Assembly: GCF_041296385.1 (NCBI RefSeq)
Contig: NC_091017.1
Coordinates: 8,984,001-9,048,000 of the forward strand
DNA from: Aphelocoma coerulescens
Lineage: Eukaryota; Chordata; Aves; Passeriformes; Corvidae
Length of the DNA: 64,000 nt
Direction of reading: 5' to 3'
The notes under the pieces are model-generated. The model did not search any database, was not told the DNA's origin, and worked only from the letters and a program-made list of their open reading frames with translations. Positions 34,517-45,908 of this stretch are shown piece after piece. Positions within the stretch are counted from its first letter, which is position 1; every line of letters begins with the position of its first letter. Position numbers and translations under genes: made by a program.

Positions 34517-37500
34517 CTGCATAATATGACTGCAGCCCAGGGAGGGATGGTGTTACATCTCTGTCACTGAACACTCCAGGAACAATAGTTTTAGATAAAT
34601 AAGTGTAAGCAAAAGGAATTCAAGTTTGATTACCTTTGTAAAGATTTGTTTTAAGCACTTACACCTTAAAGATTTATTTATTTATTTTAAGTAAGCCTCT
34701 GGGACTTATTTTCTGCTAATGACATGGCCAGGAAAGAGCTGAAACAGCAGAATTCCATTGCTAAAGTTCAGATTGATTGTCACTGCTTAACACTGCTTTA
34801 TAGCCTCTCTGGAACAAAGAAAATATCACCTTTTAATATATAGTTATAATATTTTAAGCTAGGAAGGAAGGAAAAAGAAAGAAAATAAATTTAACAGACG
34901 TTCCTATTTCCAAAACAGACCTTATGAAATAGGGGACTATTGTTTTTAAATTGCATTCTGTTTCAGCAGCTTTTTCTATCCAGAACCTACCTTGTAGGTT
35001 TAGATTAGGTTAAGTGCAATAAACTAACATTTGGTTTTTCTTGTTAACAGTGAAGAAAAAGATCAGGCATATATATATTTTGGATGTTTGTATTAGATTT
35101 CTGTTATATGCCTGGTGAAAAGAGAAAAAACTGAAAAGGAGTAAAAAAAATTGAGGCTTCTTACTTAGAGGTTGGGCTATTTTATTAATAAAATAAGGCC
35201 TTTAAAGAGCTCTATGCTCCATTTGTACTGTTTGTGTGGGTATGAAATAATTAGTAGTCAAAACTTAAATTAGAATTATGCTTTTTGGGATTGATCCAAG
35301 TCAGACACCTCCAACATGACACCTTTTGAAGTCCACAAACACCTTTATGGCATGTCTGGCACACTCCTAAGTGTTCTATTGTATGTGAAAATCCAAGTTT
35401 CTTGCCTTCTGCATAGTTTACATGTATGAAATGGGTTAAATTGGTGTGGTAGCCCTAATTCTGGCTAGCCACATTAATATTTCTATTGATCCCTAGAACT
35501 GCCACATGCCCCCAGGCATGGCCCCGGCATGGCTGGTGTTTGTCTTCAGCATGTGTGGCCCCCTGAGCCTGCTGCATTAGGGTGGTGATAAGTGCTGCCA
35601 CACAGCTTGCCCTCAGCAGCCTAAGGACAGCTCCAGCCTGCATGCTGAACTGTTACCTGGACAGGAATTCAGAGGGAAGCTGAACATCATGTTCCAATCT
35701 GGTCTTTCAGATCAATCTATAAAGCACAGCAGTGCCTCAGGTACACTTTTTAAATATGTGATCTACTCCCACTAGTATTTTTTTCAACTTCAGTTAAATC
35801 TGGAGTTAAACATTAATTCAATCTATAATGGCTTTTGCTTCAAACTGGGGCAATTTTAACTTCTGCTTACAAAACAAAATATTTTATGCCTAAGATTATG
35901 CACATAAGTACCCTTAAAGTGAAAGCTTTTTCACACTTATGACTTGAAAAGTCACAATTTATAGTCTTAAATTATAGTTAACAGTCAAGAAACATTCATT
36001 TTCCACTGTGCAGTGAGCTGTAATGTATGAGAAATGCACACTATGAAGTGTATTTTCTTCTTTGCTTACTTTCCCAGGGATGACTAAGGAACAGCTCTTC
36101 ACATCAATTACCATTGCCCAGCACTTACACAAGGTGAGGTTGATTGACAGGAACACCAAAATTAGTGTTATGGAAGAATTGCTAAGATTTTGGAGCTTCA
36201 GAACATGACCTATCACAAAGTTGGGGGAAAAAAACCCAAACAAAAACCCTGACACAAAAACTGTGGTGTTTAAATGAGAAGTTTAAAATAAATTATGCAT
36301 GAACTCTAGAGCTGAAGTGCTTAAATGTTTTCCTTGTTTTATCTACTTGCCCTTTGCTGGGAGATCAGGCAAAGTCACAGGTTCCAGTAGTGAATCTACG
36401 AGAGACAAAAGTTCAAGCATCTTTTGTTTCAAGCTCATGGTAACTGGCATCTGACTGTCCATAAACATATACTCAGTATTAGCAAGGACATCCTCTCAGA
36501 ATGGAAAAAAAAAAAAAGAGTTCTGTTTCAGATGTGGAGAAAAATATTTCAAAAGAGAAAGTGTTTTATAGACATGCTTTTATTTTTGTATTGCAATTTC
36601 CTGGTATAGATTTGCAGAGTAAATAAGAGCTATAGGTTTTAGTTAAAGAAAAAGGAACCTTTTTATTTGCTTTCTCTTTGGTGGATTTGGACAAAAAACG
36701 TTTCTTCTCTTCTTTAGAAAAGAAAAAAAAAAGCATGGGGACTATAGAGAAGTAATTTTTATGTATTTCATAACACTTCCATTTCCTAACAGCCTCTCTT
36801 CCTCTTCTACCATAGGATCAATTATCATCCTCTCTTACAGTTACGGGAAAAGGTCAAAAGTGAAATCAGAAAATACCAGCTTTCCTAAGGGAACAGATTC
36901 ATAATGTGGAAAGGAGCCTGTAATTTGGCAGCTGTAGCTTTGGGAAACTAAAGTTTAGTGCAGGAAGAAATTGGAATGTCTCTTGGATGGGGAGATAGTG
37001 GTCATCAGAGAGTGCAGTTGACACAATTTCTCTTTGTAGAGCTGACATCGGGGTGCTTGGTGCTGTCACTGAAGGAAGGCAAGCAAAGGCTCTGTTTTAT
37101 GCTATTGTCAGTTCTGCTTTTTTATCTCACATATCATGCTCAAAGCTAATTGTGTTTACTGTGCTCCTGCAAAGCAGGTAGTGAACATTGTATAATTAAC
37201 TGGGAAATCCCAGCCCTCCATTTTTAATTCCTAACAGCATACAGATTTCCTTCTGTCTCTCCCCTCTAACCAGGTTTGTATTTGTATGCACATGGCTATT
37301 TTGTTTTGTAATTTGTTATTTTGCATCTCTGATACATCTTCACTTAATCTCTAGTGTAAAAGACGGAATTTTTATGCTTTTGAGTTTGGGATAAGACAAT
37401 GTGAGACTCCATTTTGTAGCTTGAAATTAAGATATTTATTTCATATTTTGGCTCAGAGCTAGTTCTCTTTTTGACTTTGCACTCTTGCCAACTCATTTGT

Positions 37501-38187
37501 GTTGAATAATACAATCACTAGTCTATTAGAAGTGAAGATGGTTAAAGAAGGAAGCAATAACAAGAGAATGAAAGATGGAATAAAGATAAATCCAGATTAG
37601 ACCTTAAAATAGAACTTTATATGGTAATTCCATTCACAGCCACAGGGTATGAAATTACGTTCTTCCTTCTGCAGGATGACCACCTGCAGGCTGACAGTGC
37701 AGTGGGAGCTCCTGCAATGGATGCAGATCCTATTGCTATGATACTTCAAAAAATCAGATCCTAAGTCTGTAACTTTCCTTAAATGCTGGGAACATATATT
37801 AAAAGAAAAGAAAAAAATCAATAAAAGTCATCTTGTGCACTTAGTTCAGTTCTAAAATTGGTGCTCTCTATCTTTGTATCGTTAATATACATCAGTCTAT
37901 AATTTAGAACAAAATTGCCTATTTTCTCATCTAAAGTTTTTTCTGAGTTTTGAACTGGGTCAAACAACTGAAAATATGAAATGTCTCAGAAGTAATTGGT
38001 GAAAACTTGACCGAAGAAGCAGAATCCAATTATTGCAAAGTGTTTGTTGCCCATCAGCTCCTTTGGCCTTTTTACTCCTTAAGATAACTTCAGCCATATA
38101 GTTCACTTTTGCCACTAGAACAGAATTTGCTTACAAGCCAAGGAAAGAGAATTGTCCTCATAGCAGTAACAAGAGGTTATATTACAC

Positions 38188-38226
38188 ATTTATTTATTTG
38201 TTTGTTTGTTTATTTATTTATTTTTA
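38188..38226. repeat. (TTTA)/(TTTG) tetranucleotide microsatellite
   Basis: TTTA units, then TTTG units, then TTTA again, about nine units in all. It is the clearest microsatellite in the window. Confidence 0.9.
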
Positions 38227-39045
38227 ACTGTCAGAGAAATCATTCAAACTTTTTCTTCTCTAATGGATTAGATATTTGTTTCAGGCCTTTTTTAATGTGG
38301 TGTTATGCAGCTCACCTTTTGTTCTGTGTGTGGGAGTTGATTGTTCAGTGGTGTTTGGGGTGTTCGGGGGTGTTTGGTTGTTTTTTTTTTAATTACTGTG
38401 TGTGATTTAGCTATTGTTTGACCATTGCATACACCTAAAAGATGTAATCAGAATTAATATCTGCTAGGATAGAAGAGGCTATCCAGGCTACAGAGAACTT
38501 CGGGTGTAAGATGAGACAGGGAAGAAATAAGAAAGGAAGGCAAAGGGAAGACATCTAGTTTCCTAGGGAAATAAATGCACCATGCAGCATTCTGTTGCCT
38601 TGAATGAACTGCTTTAAGTGAACAGGATCATGTGTGCCAGAGTTAGCCAGTTCATCATGCCCAGAAAAATTAGCTGACTCTTCCCCAGATCAACCATTTT
38701 ACAGCTGTCCTTAATCACAGACAGACCCCTACTAATTAGACCATGCCGTCTCTTACATTGCTTATTTTATTAATGATACAGTTAGCAAAATACTGCATGA
38801 TGGACTTGCCATTGTCAGGGTTTTTCACTTGCATATGCTGTCCTTTTCCCTGTGCTTATATTGAAAACTGTTTAGTATAATTTTATTTTTATTTCTAGAG
38901 TATTTTCTCCCAGAGAATGGAGATTTCTTACAGGTGAGAAAGAAAATCAGTTTGGTTTTTTATTATACTGAATAACCTAATTTGACTTCTGCCTATACTG
39001 CAAACATGACTGTCTACCACAAAAATTTTATTCTATGTCCTTGAG

Positions 39046-39086
39046 GGTTTTTTTTTTTGGTTTATTTGGTTGGTTGATTGGTTGGG
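39046..39086. repeat. T run followed by GGTT/GATT low-complexity tract
   Basis: A G-then-T run (12 T) passes into GGTTTATTTGGTTGGTTGAT-like units. Low complexity only. Confidence 0.8.
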
Positions 39087-39573
39087 CTGAGTATATTCTG
39101 GTTTTTTTAAAGTGGTAAGAAATTGCACTCATATATAATCTATGTAGTAGTGACCAACAATTTTGATTTGCACCTAAAGCATAATCTTTTCCTTGTGAAA
39201 CGTGTGCATCCCCAAATATTTAATTCATGCAGGGGGAGAGATTCCAACATTTTCACCAATCCCTTAGAATGCAGATGAGAAGATAGAAAGAGGTGAACAT
39301 GGAGTTTTTCTTTGACCTTTGTCGTTCATAACTGTCACCTGTAAGAATGCCTAAGACATGGACTTTTGTGTAGTTTATACTTCATATTTATATATGCTTC
39401 CTAACTAAACAGAACAGTAATGATGGGCTTAAGAAACTGAAACATAGTAGACTGAAAAGAATTAAAATATTCACCCTTCATTTGTTCTTCATAATCCATC
39501 TTACCACACTCGATAATTATGGGAGAGATTAAAAGCTTGCTTGTTCTCAGCCAATCTCCCTTTCATACTTGAT

Positions 39574-39685
39574 CCCCACAGTGAAGTTGCACTGCTGAAT
39601 TTGTGGTATCAAATTCATTTCCATAGCAGCACAGATTTTTGCTGCAGCATCACATAAGTAAAATGATTTTGACTTCACTGTGGGG
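39574..39685. repeat. 14-bp perfect inverted repeat
   Basis: CCCCACAGTGAAGT at 39574-39587 is matched exactly by its reverse complement ACTTCACTGTGGGG at 39672-39685, with 84 bases between. The next outward bases do not pair. It may be the ends of a tiny dead DNA element or an RNA hairpin; no flanking duplication is obvious. Confidence 0.8.
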
Positions 39686-41446
39686 TTAAGCTCCTACAAA
39701 GAGAGAAGGAAGAGAAAAATAAAACCTCCTTATGGAGAAAAAACAACTGCAAAAGCAATGTATGTGATAGCTTGATCCAACAACTGCAAATCCTGTGAGA
39801 ATTCTCCTTATTTTATGTCAGTGGGGCTGCTCAGTAGGGATTTCTTTCATACTAAGAAATAAAGGGTAAGTCCCACAGTGTGATCAATTTGTGGGTTTTT
39901 TTTCCCCTCTTGAAATACTGTTTTTTCCAAGATTTAATTTAGCAGAAAAATTCATCCTTAAAGCATATCTATCAGGATTATTTCACATACCAATACAGTG
40001 CTCAGATGCATGCTCTTTCTGATCACATCCTAAGCAACTCAACACACAATATTTAGCAACAGATGCATGAAGGAGTGCTAGATATATGCACATAAAAAAT
40101 AACAGCAGTGGAATGTTTTCCTTTTCTGCCTGGTATCATTTAAAGATTGTGATGACAAAGGGAGTGCTTGGAGAAATCCAAACCACCACCAGGAAGAGAG
40201 GCAGGAAATGAAATCACTGTAATGAGAACTGTTGCCCACTGTTCTGCTAAGAAATGAAAGACCCTTTGATGATGGGTGCAGTAGGCTAATGTTGGTCAGT
40301 CTCCTGGAAAATAGAATTATGCATAGCTGGTAAACTCTGATAAAATGAAGACCAAAGTCAGACAGTGACAGACAAATACCAATTGTAGTCTAAAGATTAG
40401 CAGGCTCAGTTTTGGACTCATAGTGTCTAAAATTCTTCTACTGCTCTTTCTAAATGTGCTAGTTTAGCAGTGTATGCATATTTTTAAAGGAGGGGGAATA
40501 CACTTCTAGTCGGACTTCCATTCAATGAAAAATCATTGTAATTATAACAGCTAAAGCTAGTCTAAAAATATATTTAATCTGAAATCTAATTTTTAAAAGA
40601 ATTATTAATTTTGAACCATGCTTGGATTTTCATATTAAAAGTGGGTTCTCAGGAGAGGTAGACAGAGTGTTAAAGACAGATAAAAGGTGTAGAAATAAAA
40701 TGGCTCTCCTCCGTCTTCATCCCCTCTCAAAAACTCCTCTGTCTATTTGGGACACAAGCATACTTGACAGTGAAAATAGATGGTACAGGGATGGTGGAGT
40801 TAAGGCACCTGGAACTATGCAACAGTTTGAACCATTCTTCCATCTATAATGTTTTTGAGTTAAAAATCTATTTCTGAATTAAAACGCAACCTTTAAGCAA
40901 AAGTATTTTATTGTTTTAATTTTCATAAATGGGAAATAAAAGTAAACAAGATTCTTCTTTTGTGAAATGTAACAAAGAGCCAGATTATAAAATGAGAAGC
41001 CATTACACCTAATGAAGTGTCATGGATGGCAACCACACCAGGAAATTGAAAAGAAAGCGCTACAGATCTTTATAAAGAACTTGGCACCATATAGATGGAA
41101 AACAGTCTGCAGGAGAAATGAACTCTCTCTTTCTCAGCTGACTCACTCTTTAGGAGCTTCCCTACAGCATTAGCTGGAATCTGACAGATGGTATGGAGAA
41201 GATCAAGTCCATGAGCCCATGTCATACAGCAGACTTAATTAAAATTTCTTTTTTCTTAGCCATTCTTTTCCCAGACTCCCAACGGGGCATTTAATGTGCG
41301 TGAAAGGGTAAAATTGAAGTTATGCATATGGAGAAAAGTCCATGAAGAAGAAAAATTTTTAGTAATCTGTCTTAGTTATGGAACCACAACTGGAAATAAA
41401 TGGTGCGTGATCCACTAGACTAAGTTGCTTCAACAGTGTTACCATG

Positions 41447-41899
41447 TGTCATGGTTTAGGAATGGTACTCCCTAATTCAGTGTCCCCACCAAGGCTGTCC
41501 AAACCACTCACTGCTCTCTCTCTCGATTTCCCCTCCCCCTCGGGCATGACTGAGAGAATTGGAGGCACAAAAGGCAAAGATCATGGGTTGAAATAAGAAC
41601 AATTTACTGGAAATAGTAATGAGATAAGAAAATTAACAGTAACAGCAACCCGACTAATGACAGAGGGTACAAGAAAGGAAACAATTCAACAGAAAAAAAA
41701 CCTCTATAACTGACAGTACTGGATGTCTCCCTCTGCCACTGGAGGTGTCCACCAAGAGGCACTCCTTCCCCCTGGAAGAGAGGCCCTTTCCCCTGGCCCT
41801 GGCAATAAGCTGAGGTGGTAGAGAATAACCTCCAGGTCCTGACCATGCCTCCTCTCAGCGACTGCAAAAATTAACAATGTTCTGGGCAGAACCAGGATG
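41447..41899 (-). mobile_element. Solo LTR, TGTCATGGTTTAGG type
   Basis: The plus strand begins TGTCATGGTTTAGGAATGG, the reverse complement of a common avian LTR end (CCTAAACCATGACA), and ends near GCAGAACCAGGATG. A 5-bp duplication CCATG at 41442-41446 and 41900-41904 brackets 453 bp. The right terminal CA is degraded to TG. Internal phrases such as GATCATGGGTTGAAATAAGA parallel the CATGGGTTGAGATAAAG of the LTR at 60421-61010, so the two families are related. Minus orientation follows from these shared phrases. Confidence 0.8.
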
Positions 41900-41904
41900 C
41901 CATG

Positions 41905-44900
41905 ATGGATCATTTACCAAAAAAGACAAATGCATCACTCTCTCATGCCTAGATTACCTATTTTAGAAACACTTTATTGTATTTATCAATTGCCGTTTAG
42001 GTTACTCATACAAATATCGGACAACTCATGATGATTTAGATTTTGCAGTTGCTGAATATGAGCAGCAATTCTTTAAGGTACTGAAGAAAACAAAGTTCTC
42101 AACAGAATTGTTTTTGCTTGCTGGGGTCTAACCATAGTCACTTTGTTGATGGCAAATGTGAAAGTGAATATCCACGTGCTGTATTTTAGTCGACTGCAGT
42201 TTGTATATGAGAAGTCATCAGCAAGCTTGAAAAGGGGGAATTAGCCTGCATTTCCAAAGGAACAAACCCCTCCCATTATACAATTATGATGCAAGCCAGA
42301 AAGATGTAACTCTGTAATGGAGAATGGTTATGAGAGATGTGACTATTGCCACTCAGGAGTCACAGGGCTGGTCAAACAGTAGATGATGTTGATGGTTCAG
42401 GATGAGGTGCCCAGGAGTGAGTGTACTTCTGCTTAATGAATCATCAGGTTCCCTTAATCTGTTCATCGCATGGTTTGATTGTTTCATTTTTTTGTTATAG
42501 AATTGTGCCTGTATTTGTGTAATGTGTTGCTAGCATGGGAAGAAGCCTTAGGAATCCAAAACAGCTATGAGTGAGCACAGAGGGTTAGACATCACTCACA
42601 GAAGGAAATAAGCTAGGAGATGGAGAAGTAATGATGGGATGGGGAAAAAATAAAACAGTTTTTTGTTTATACAAAATGGGTTTCTGGGTATAGACTTAGT
42701 TTTGACTGTTTTTCAGGACAGAGTTGTAGAAATACATTCATGATTACTCAAGACCCATGGTACAATTGCAAGTTTCATTCCTGATATTTTGTCAAGTTTC
42801 ATGTTTCTAAAATCAGGTTAATAACCTTCAAGGTGATGCTTCTGTACAGACCAAGTGTATGTAGAGTGATCTTGTCACCCACAGCTATATATTTTCAGCT
42901 GTCTGTATTTTTTTTCAGTTCATAGACAGAGGCCAATTTATCTTTTTTTTTTTTTCATATACATTCAAAGTACAGATAAGCTGTTAGATGGATTGTCCAG
43001 ATTCAGTCTTAAGGTCCTTCCAGGATTTTTGTGTTCTAGCTATGTTTTTCACAAGTTTCTGGTTAATGCATAGTTGGGATTGAATAAATAGTGATCTTCT
43101 TCTGTATACCCACTTACACTGTGTTAGAAACTACATGGGGTTGTGATTTATTGATTAGTAATGACATTGTTTTTCTTGTCCCCAGTGTTTTCATTCTTTT
43201 CAATGAAAAAGTATCCATGGGTGTGTTTAACTTATTTAGTCTACCATCTGCTCAAAAAAGTTGAAAAAGTAAGCACTCTATGAGTGTACTTTTATTGAAG
43301 AAACAATTTTTCTTCCTAAAAGTATGTCTTAGTAGAAATTAAAATGCTTGAGCAAGAAATTAATAAAATTTCAAATCTGCAGAACTGAAAACCACAGGAT
43401 TTAATCAGTATTAATTCATAAAGAATCAAATCTCACATCGACAAATTAGGGGGAGATCCTGAGTAGTCATTTCGTTAATGTTATCATTGTATTATACAGT
43501 AACCTTAGCTGGGATACAGAAAGTATTTTGCAAACTTCAGAAAATAAAAAGATGTGAAATTCACTTGGATTATGTTTCCGTTTTGCAATTGTTTGCTATA
43601 GAGCCACCTGAGAGTACTAAACTACTCATTTCTAAAAATGTAGTTGTATCTATGTGCAGGGATGGCTCATTCATTTAAAAATTTATGCTCAGTGAGGACA
43701 TACAGTGGAGGTACAAAGCAGAATTTTGAATCAAAGGATCTGTGTCTGAATGGACTGTGGTAGTCTTTATGCAAGGACTTTCTAGCTCTGACTTGATAAT
43801 ACTAAAAAAAAAAGACCAGATTTAAAAATCATGAGTCTTGGATAAGAAGATAGGGCTGTCTGTTTAAAGACATATAAATAAGCGCTACAGAGTTTTTACC
43901 TGCCTGTTAGCAAGAAAAGAAATTAAATACATAAAGCAAATAAATAAAAAAAATTAAAAATTCCTAAAATGAGACCCAGTGCTGATTCCCATTATGCTTC
44001 CTAATGATGCTCATTACAATCCTAACTACATTTTAATGCTGAATTCTAATGCCTCCATTCATCATTGGGATGAAGTACAAATGCTGACAATTGACACACT
44101 TAAGAAGGTTCACAGGCCTGAAAACTGTCTGTGCATATTTATCAGAACAGACAAAGCTGTGCTGGTTGAAGTTAACAAATACCTCTCAGGGTAAAAAAAA
44201 AATTGAAACAAAACTAAAATCTGAATACAGATGGGAGAAAAAAAAGAGTAAGGGTCATCCCCTGAACACAACTATTGGAATTTACAGACTTTTTAGGGAT
44301 AGCTTTCTTCTCATTAATTTTTTGGTGCATAAAAACCTTCTTTGCAAGAAAATACTAAATATAGAAAAAGCAGAGAAGAGTGGAAAAGAGAAAAACATTC
44401 TGAGTGATTTGGATAAATTAATTTGAAATTATGTTACCAGCAGTTTCATGCATTGTAATCTTTCACATTTATATATTCACTCTAAGCATTTGAAAATTAT
44501 TATTATGCCTACTCAGTTAGCTCTTCAAAATTATCAGTTGTCAGTGTACACCTACGTCTTATGATGCATAGCACACCTATAAAATTAATGCTGTAAACTG
44601 ATCTTTAAGATTAAAAATAAATTGGTTCCAAGGTTTGAAATGCAAACATCCCAAATGTTTTATTTAATCATTGCTACGCTTTACTACATTTTCTCATTCT
44701 TTCGTATAACAAAATCTCAACAAATGTGGGGATCTGTGGTAATACTGAACACTAGAGCTCAGTAAGTTACTTGGTAAAAAAGGAAATTTTATCTGGTTGG
44801 TTGACAAAGCTGAATTCTGTTACATGTGAATACTAATTCGCAATTGTCCAATATAATACAATGCTAAAGTTGAAACTAGAGGAATAAGTTTTTTTTGTAA

Positions 44901-45280
44901 AGCTTCTACTACAGTGGATGTAAATACATTAATTCTGTCCTTGTAAAGTCAAATGTTAATATAAATCTTCCATTAGATACTTTAGTTAGTGGTTTTCACA
45001 TAATGTGACTGTTTTGAGTACTACTGAAATTGTACTACTGATTTTTCGACTGTTAAGATCTGCCTGTGCTGAGCTAACCCTGTTTATGGTGGCGAGAGGG
45101 AGGAACCAAAGAGATTCTTTCTAGAAAATTGTATTGAGTCTCTCTTCTTCCTTGTAAAACTCCTTTGATTCTTCTGTTTGCTCTTCATGCTCTACATTGT
45201 TACATTTACTGTATCAGAAACATATTTTTCTTTCCACTACTCTCTATTTCAATATTTTATCGTATGATTTTCTCCCTTTC
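41905..45280. other. Unassigned non-coding sequence
   Basis: AT-rich with a T run at 42943-42955. A weak CR1-end-like phrase (GTCTTAAGGTCCTTCCAGGA) occurs near 43007 but is too short to call. A splice-flanked open segment lies at 43186-43268. A 111-codon plus frame at 44091-44426 is Lys-rich because of A runs and has no motif. Confidence 0.5.
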
Positions 45281-45903
45281 TGTCTTGGGGTGACTTTATG
45301 ATGTGTCTCCCCTACCGCTGCTCTATGCCCAGAAATTAATTTTGTGCTTTTCTGTGCCTTTAAACTGAGCCCGAGAGGGGGGAGAGGAAAAAACTGAGTG
45401 AACTTTTCAAAACAGTTGTTCAAGGACACAGATACACACTCCTCTGCGTCCTGCTGTAGCAGCAAAAGCGGAGAAAGCACCTTTCTTGCTTTTCAGCTAG
45501 CTTTTGGCTCCTTTTCTCTGGAGGGAGATGGTGAGTTTAATTTTGTTTTCCTGGAACTTCGTTTTTTCCCTTCTCCTCTTCTGGACTGTTTCAACATCAG
45601 AACACATCGGGAGAATTTTTCACCGAGGCCCTGGAGGTGGGCGCACATCGACCCAGCTCCGAGGAGAGAGACCACACCTACAGAAGGACTCTGAAATCTT
45701 CCCAGGTTTCTCTCCACAGTGAGAGGTTTTATTATTTAGCATTAATATCATTTTCCTGTGTGTTTGTTAAATAAATAGTTTTTATCTCTTTCCCTTTCCT
45801 CCGAGGAAAATTTCATTTTTTCCTGGACCTGGTGGGGGAGGGATGGTTGTAACCTGCCTTCTCTCAGAGGACATTTTCCTCCAAATTTGTTCAAACTGGC
45901 AGA
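45281..45903 (+). mobile_element. Solo LTR with 5-bp target duplication
   Basis: Starts TGTCTTGGGGTGAC and is bracketed by a perfect 5-bp duplication CTTTC at 45276-45280 and 45904-45908, giving 623 bp. The final CA has become GA. It is clearly richer in GC and C/T than its flanks and includes the songbird-LTR-like phrase CTGCTCTATGCCCAGAAATT, a TTTAAACTGAG promoter-like site and AATAAA at 45769-45774. Overlapping open frames of 72-98 codons on both strands are by-products. The 5-bp duplication suggests ERVL-type integration. Confidence 0.78.
45769..45774 (+). terminator. Poly(A) signal of the LTR at 45281-45903
   Basis: AATAAA, about 130 bases before the LTR end, consistent with plus orientation. 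Confidence 0.55.
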
Positions 45904-45908
45904 CTTTC

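Larger units (their letters stand above)
33024..34584 (-). mobile_element. Large solo LTR with GC-rich centre
   Basis: Read on the minus strand the element would start TGTTCCTGGAGTGTTC at 34584 and end CCCGCTACA at 33024, about 1.56 kb with TG...CA ends. Its order suits an LTR: a short possible U3 with an octamer site, a very GC-rich C-tract region (33980-34230), CATCTCT repeats, and AATAAA at 33169-33174 about 145 bases before the end. The whole strongly contrasts with the AT-rich flanks. It resembles a songbird LTR type I have seen, but the flanks show no target duplication, so the ends are inferred. It could also be a longer LTR fused to part of an internal region. Open frames of up to 118 codons in the GC-rich part exist on both strands and are not genes. 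Confidence 0.65.
34585..41446. other. Unassigned non-coding sequence
   Basis: AT-rich. A moderately GC-rich patch at 35450-35650 matches nothing I recognise. Simple tracts are listed separately at 38188-38226 and 39046-39086, and a 14-bp inverted repeat at 39574-39685. Splice-flanked short open segments occur at 36078-36133 and 38899-38933. Confidence 0.5.

Noticed and set aside
35450..35650. GC-richer patch as an LTR or exon
   Set aside because: No repeat family or protein motif recognised; frames on the minus strand are short.
38188..38226. Tetranucleotide array as a regulatory element
   Set aside because: It is an ordinary microsatellite with no supporting context.
43000..43040. Possible CR1 end
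   Set aside because: Only a phrase like GGTCCTTCCAGGA matches; too short to separate from chance.
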